A DNA stretch of 64,000 bases from Sediminicola sp037203765 (GTDB lineage: Bacteria > Bacteroidota > Bacteroidia > Flavobacteriales > Flavobacteriaceae). Numbering within the stretch: position 1 is the stretch's first letter; every line of letters starts with the position of its first letter. Shown here one piece after another: positions 63,864 through 64,000 of the stretch. Made by a program: the position numbers and the translations under genes. The stretch is taken from contig NZ_JBBCAS010000006.1 of the NCBI RefSeq assembly GCF_037203765.1, forward strand, positions 226,423-290,422, written 5' to 3'. The notes beneath the pieces are model-generated. The model saw nothing but the letters and a program-made list of their open reading frames with translations. It did no database searches and was not told where the DNA came from.

Positions 63864-63894
63864 CAAATTTACCAAAAATTGGTAAAAAATCCAA
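63864..63894 (-). promoter_or_regulatory. Promoter and palindromic operator of the toxin-antitoxin pair
   Basis: On the minus strand TTG (63892-63894), 20-nt spacer, TAAATTTG (63864-63871) is a complete Bacteroidetes promoter. The perfect inverted repeat TTTACCAA-aaa-TTGGTAAA (63868-63886) lies over the -7 box and the spacer, where a ParD dimer would block RNA polymerase. Confidence 0.75.
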
Positions 63895-64000
63895 AATCAG
63901 CTCGATTTTCAAATTACACCCAGCGGTCTCGTATAACCGTCAGTTACGGGCTAAATATACCTTTATTTTTGGTTTGGCGCCTGCGTTAGCAATTCCGAGT

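Overview
The window looks like chromosomal DNA of a marine-type Flavobacteriaceae bacterium (Bacteroidota). It carries a complete gldK-L-M-N block (type IX secretion and gliding motor), promoters of the Bacteroidetes kind (-33 TTG, -7 TAnnTTTG), almost no Shine-Dalgarno sequences, many lipoproteins with an S-C lipobox, and typical flavobacterial families such as HYC_CC_PP, CPXCG, DUF983, DUF547 and GIN-domain proteins. The clade around Maribacter, Muricauda and Arenibacter is a guess only. Most of the window is housekeeping core; only the last 1.3 kb looks clearly accessory.

Layout. 1-3.9 kb (minus strand): surE, a small membrane protein, lpxB, an NlpC/P60 lipoprotein and the 5' part of comEC, probably one transcript. 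4.1-7.1 kb (plus): a tail-specific protease and a DNA/RNA endonuclease. 7.1-14.8 kb (minus): the cell-elongation block mreB-mreC-mreD-PBP2-rodA behind purH and a GAF-domain methionine sulfoxide reductase. 15.0-18.1 kb (plus): a small metal-related group (HYC_CC_PP protein, TonB receptor, HMA-domain protein). 18.2-24.9 kb (minus): groESL, then a tight operon miaB, sigma-54 activator, lptE-like, TPR protein, secG. 25.3-35 kb (plus): topA, a ureohydrolase-like protein that has lost metal ligands, gldKLMN and an FAD oxidoreductase. 35.4-45.4 kb (plus): an ABC-F protein, two tandem leucine-rich-repeat proteins, a tripartite RND efflux operon and a CPXCG protein. 45.5-54 kb: a GIN-domain protein, an acetate uptake and activation operon (DUF4212, symporter, acs) and, convergent to it, a three-gene biotin-dependent acyl-CoA carboxylase. 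54-58.1 kb: a family 2 glycosyltransferase, DUF547 and an MMPL/RND exporter. 58.3-62.7 kb (minus): an esterase-like lipoprotein, an amidohydrolase, a lipocalin-like lipoprotein, a ferredoxin-reductase-like flavoprotein and an H-NOX heme sensor with its soluble histidine kinase. 62.7-64 kb: gene-poor DNA and a ParD/ParE-type toxin-antitoxin pair.

Cooperation. The gld genes build the secretion and gliding motor. The mre/PBP2/rodA block makes lateral wall. lpxB and the lptE-like protein serve LPS synthesis and export. Symporter plus Acs bring in and activate acetate, and the carboxylase next door uses acyl-CoA. The H-NOX gene overlaps its kinase gene by 4 bp, which predicts a nitric-oxide signalling pair; no response regulator is in the window.

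No rRNA, tRNA, CRISPR array, prophage or complete insertion sequence was recognised. The most unusual points are the degenerate ureohydrolase beside gldK, the H-NOX/kinase pair, several perfect palindromes in leaders and intergenic gaps, and the palindromic operator of the toxin-antitoxin pair. I did not find a convincing wholly new multi-gene system.
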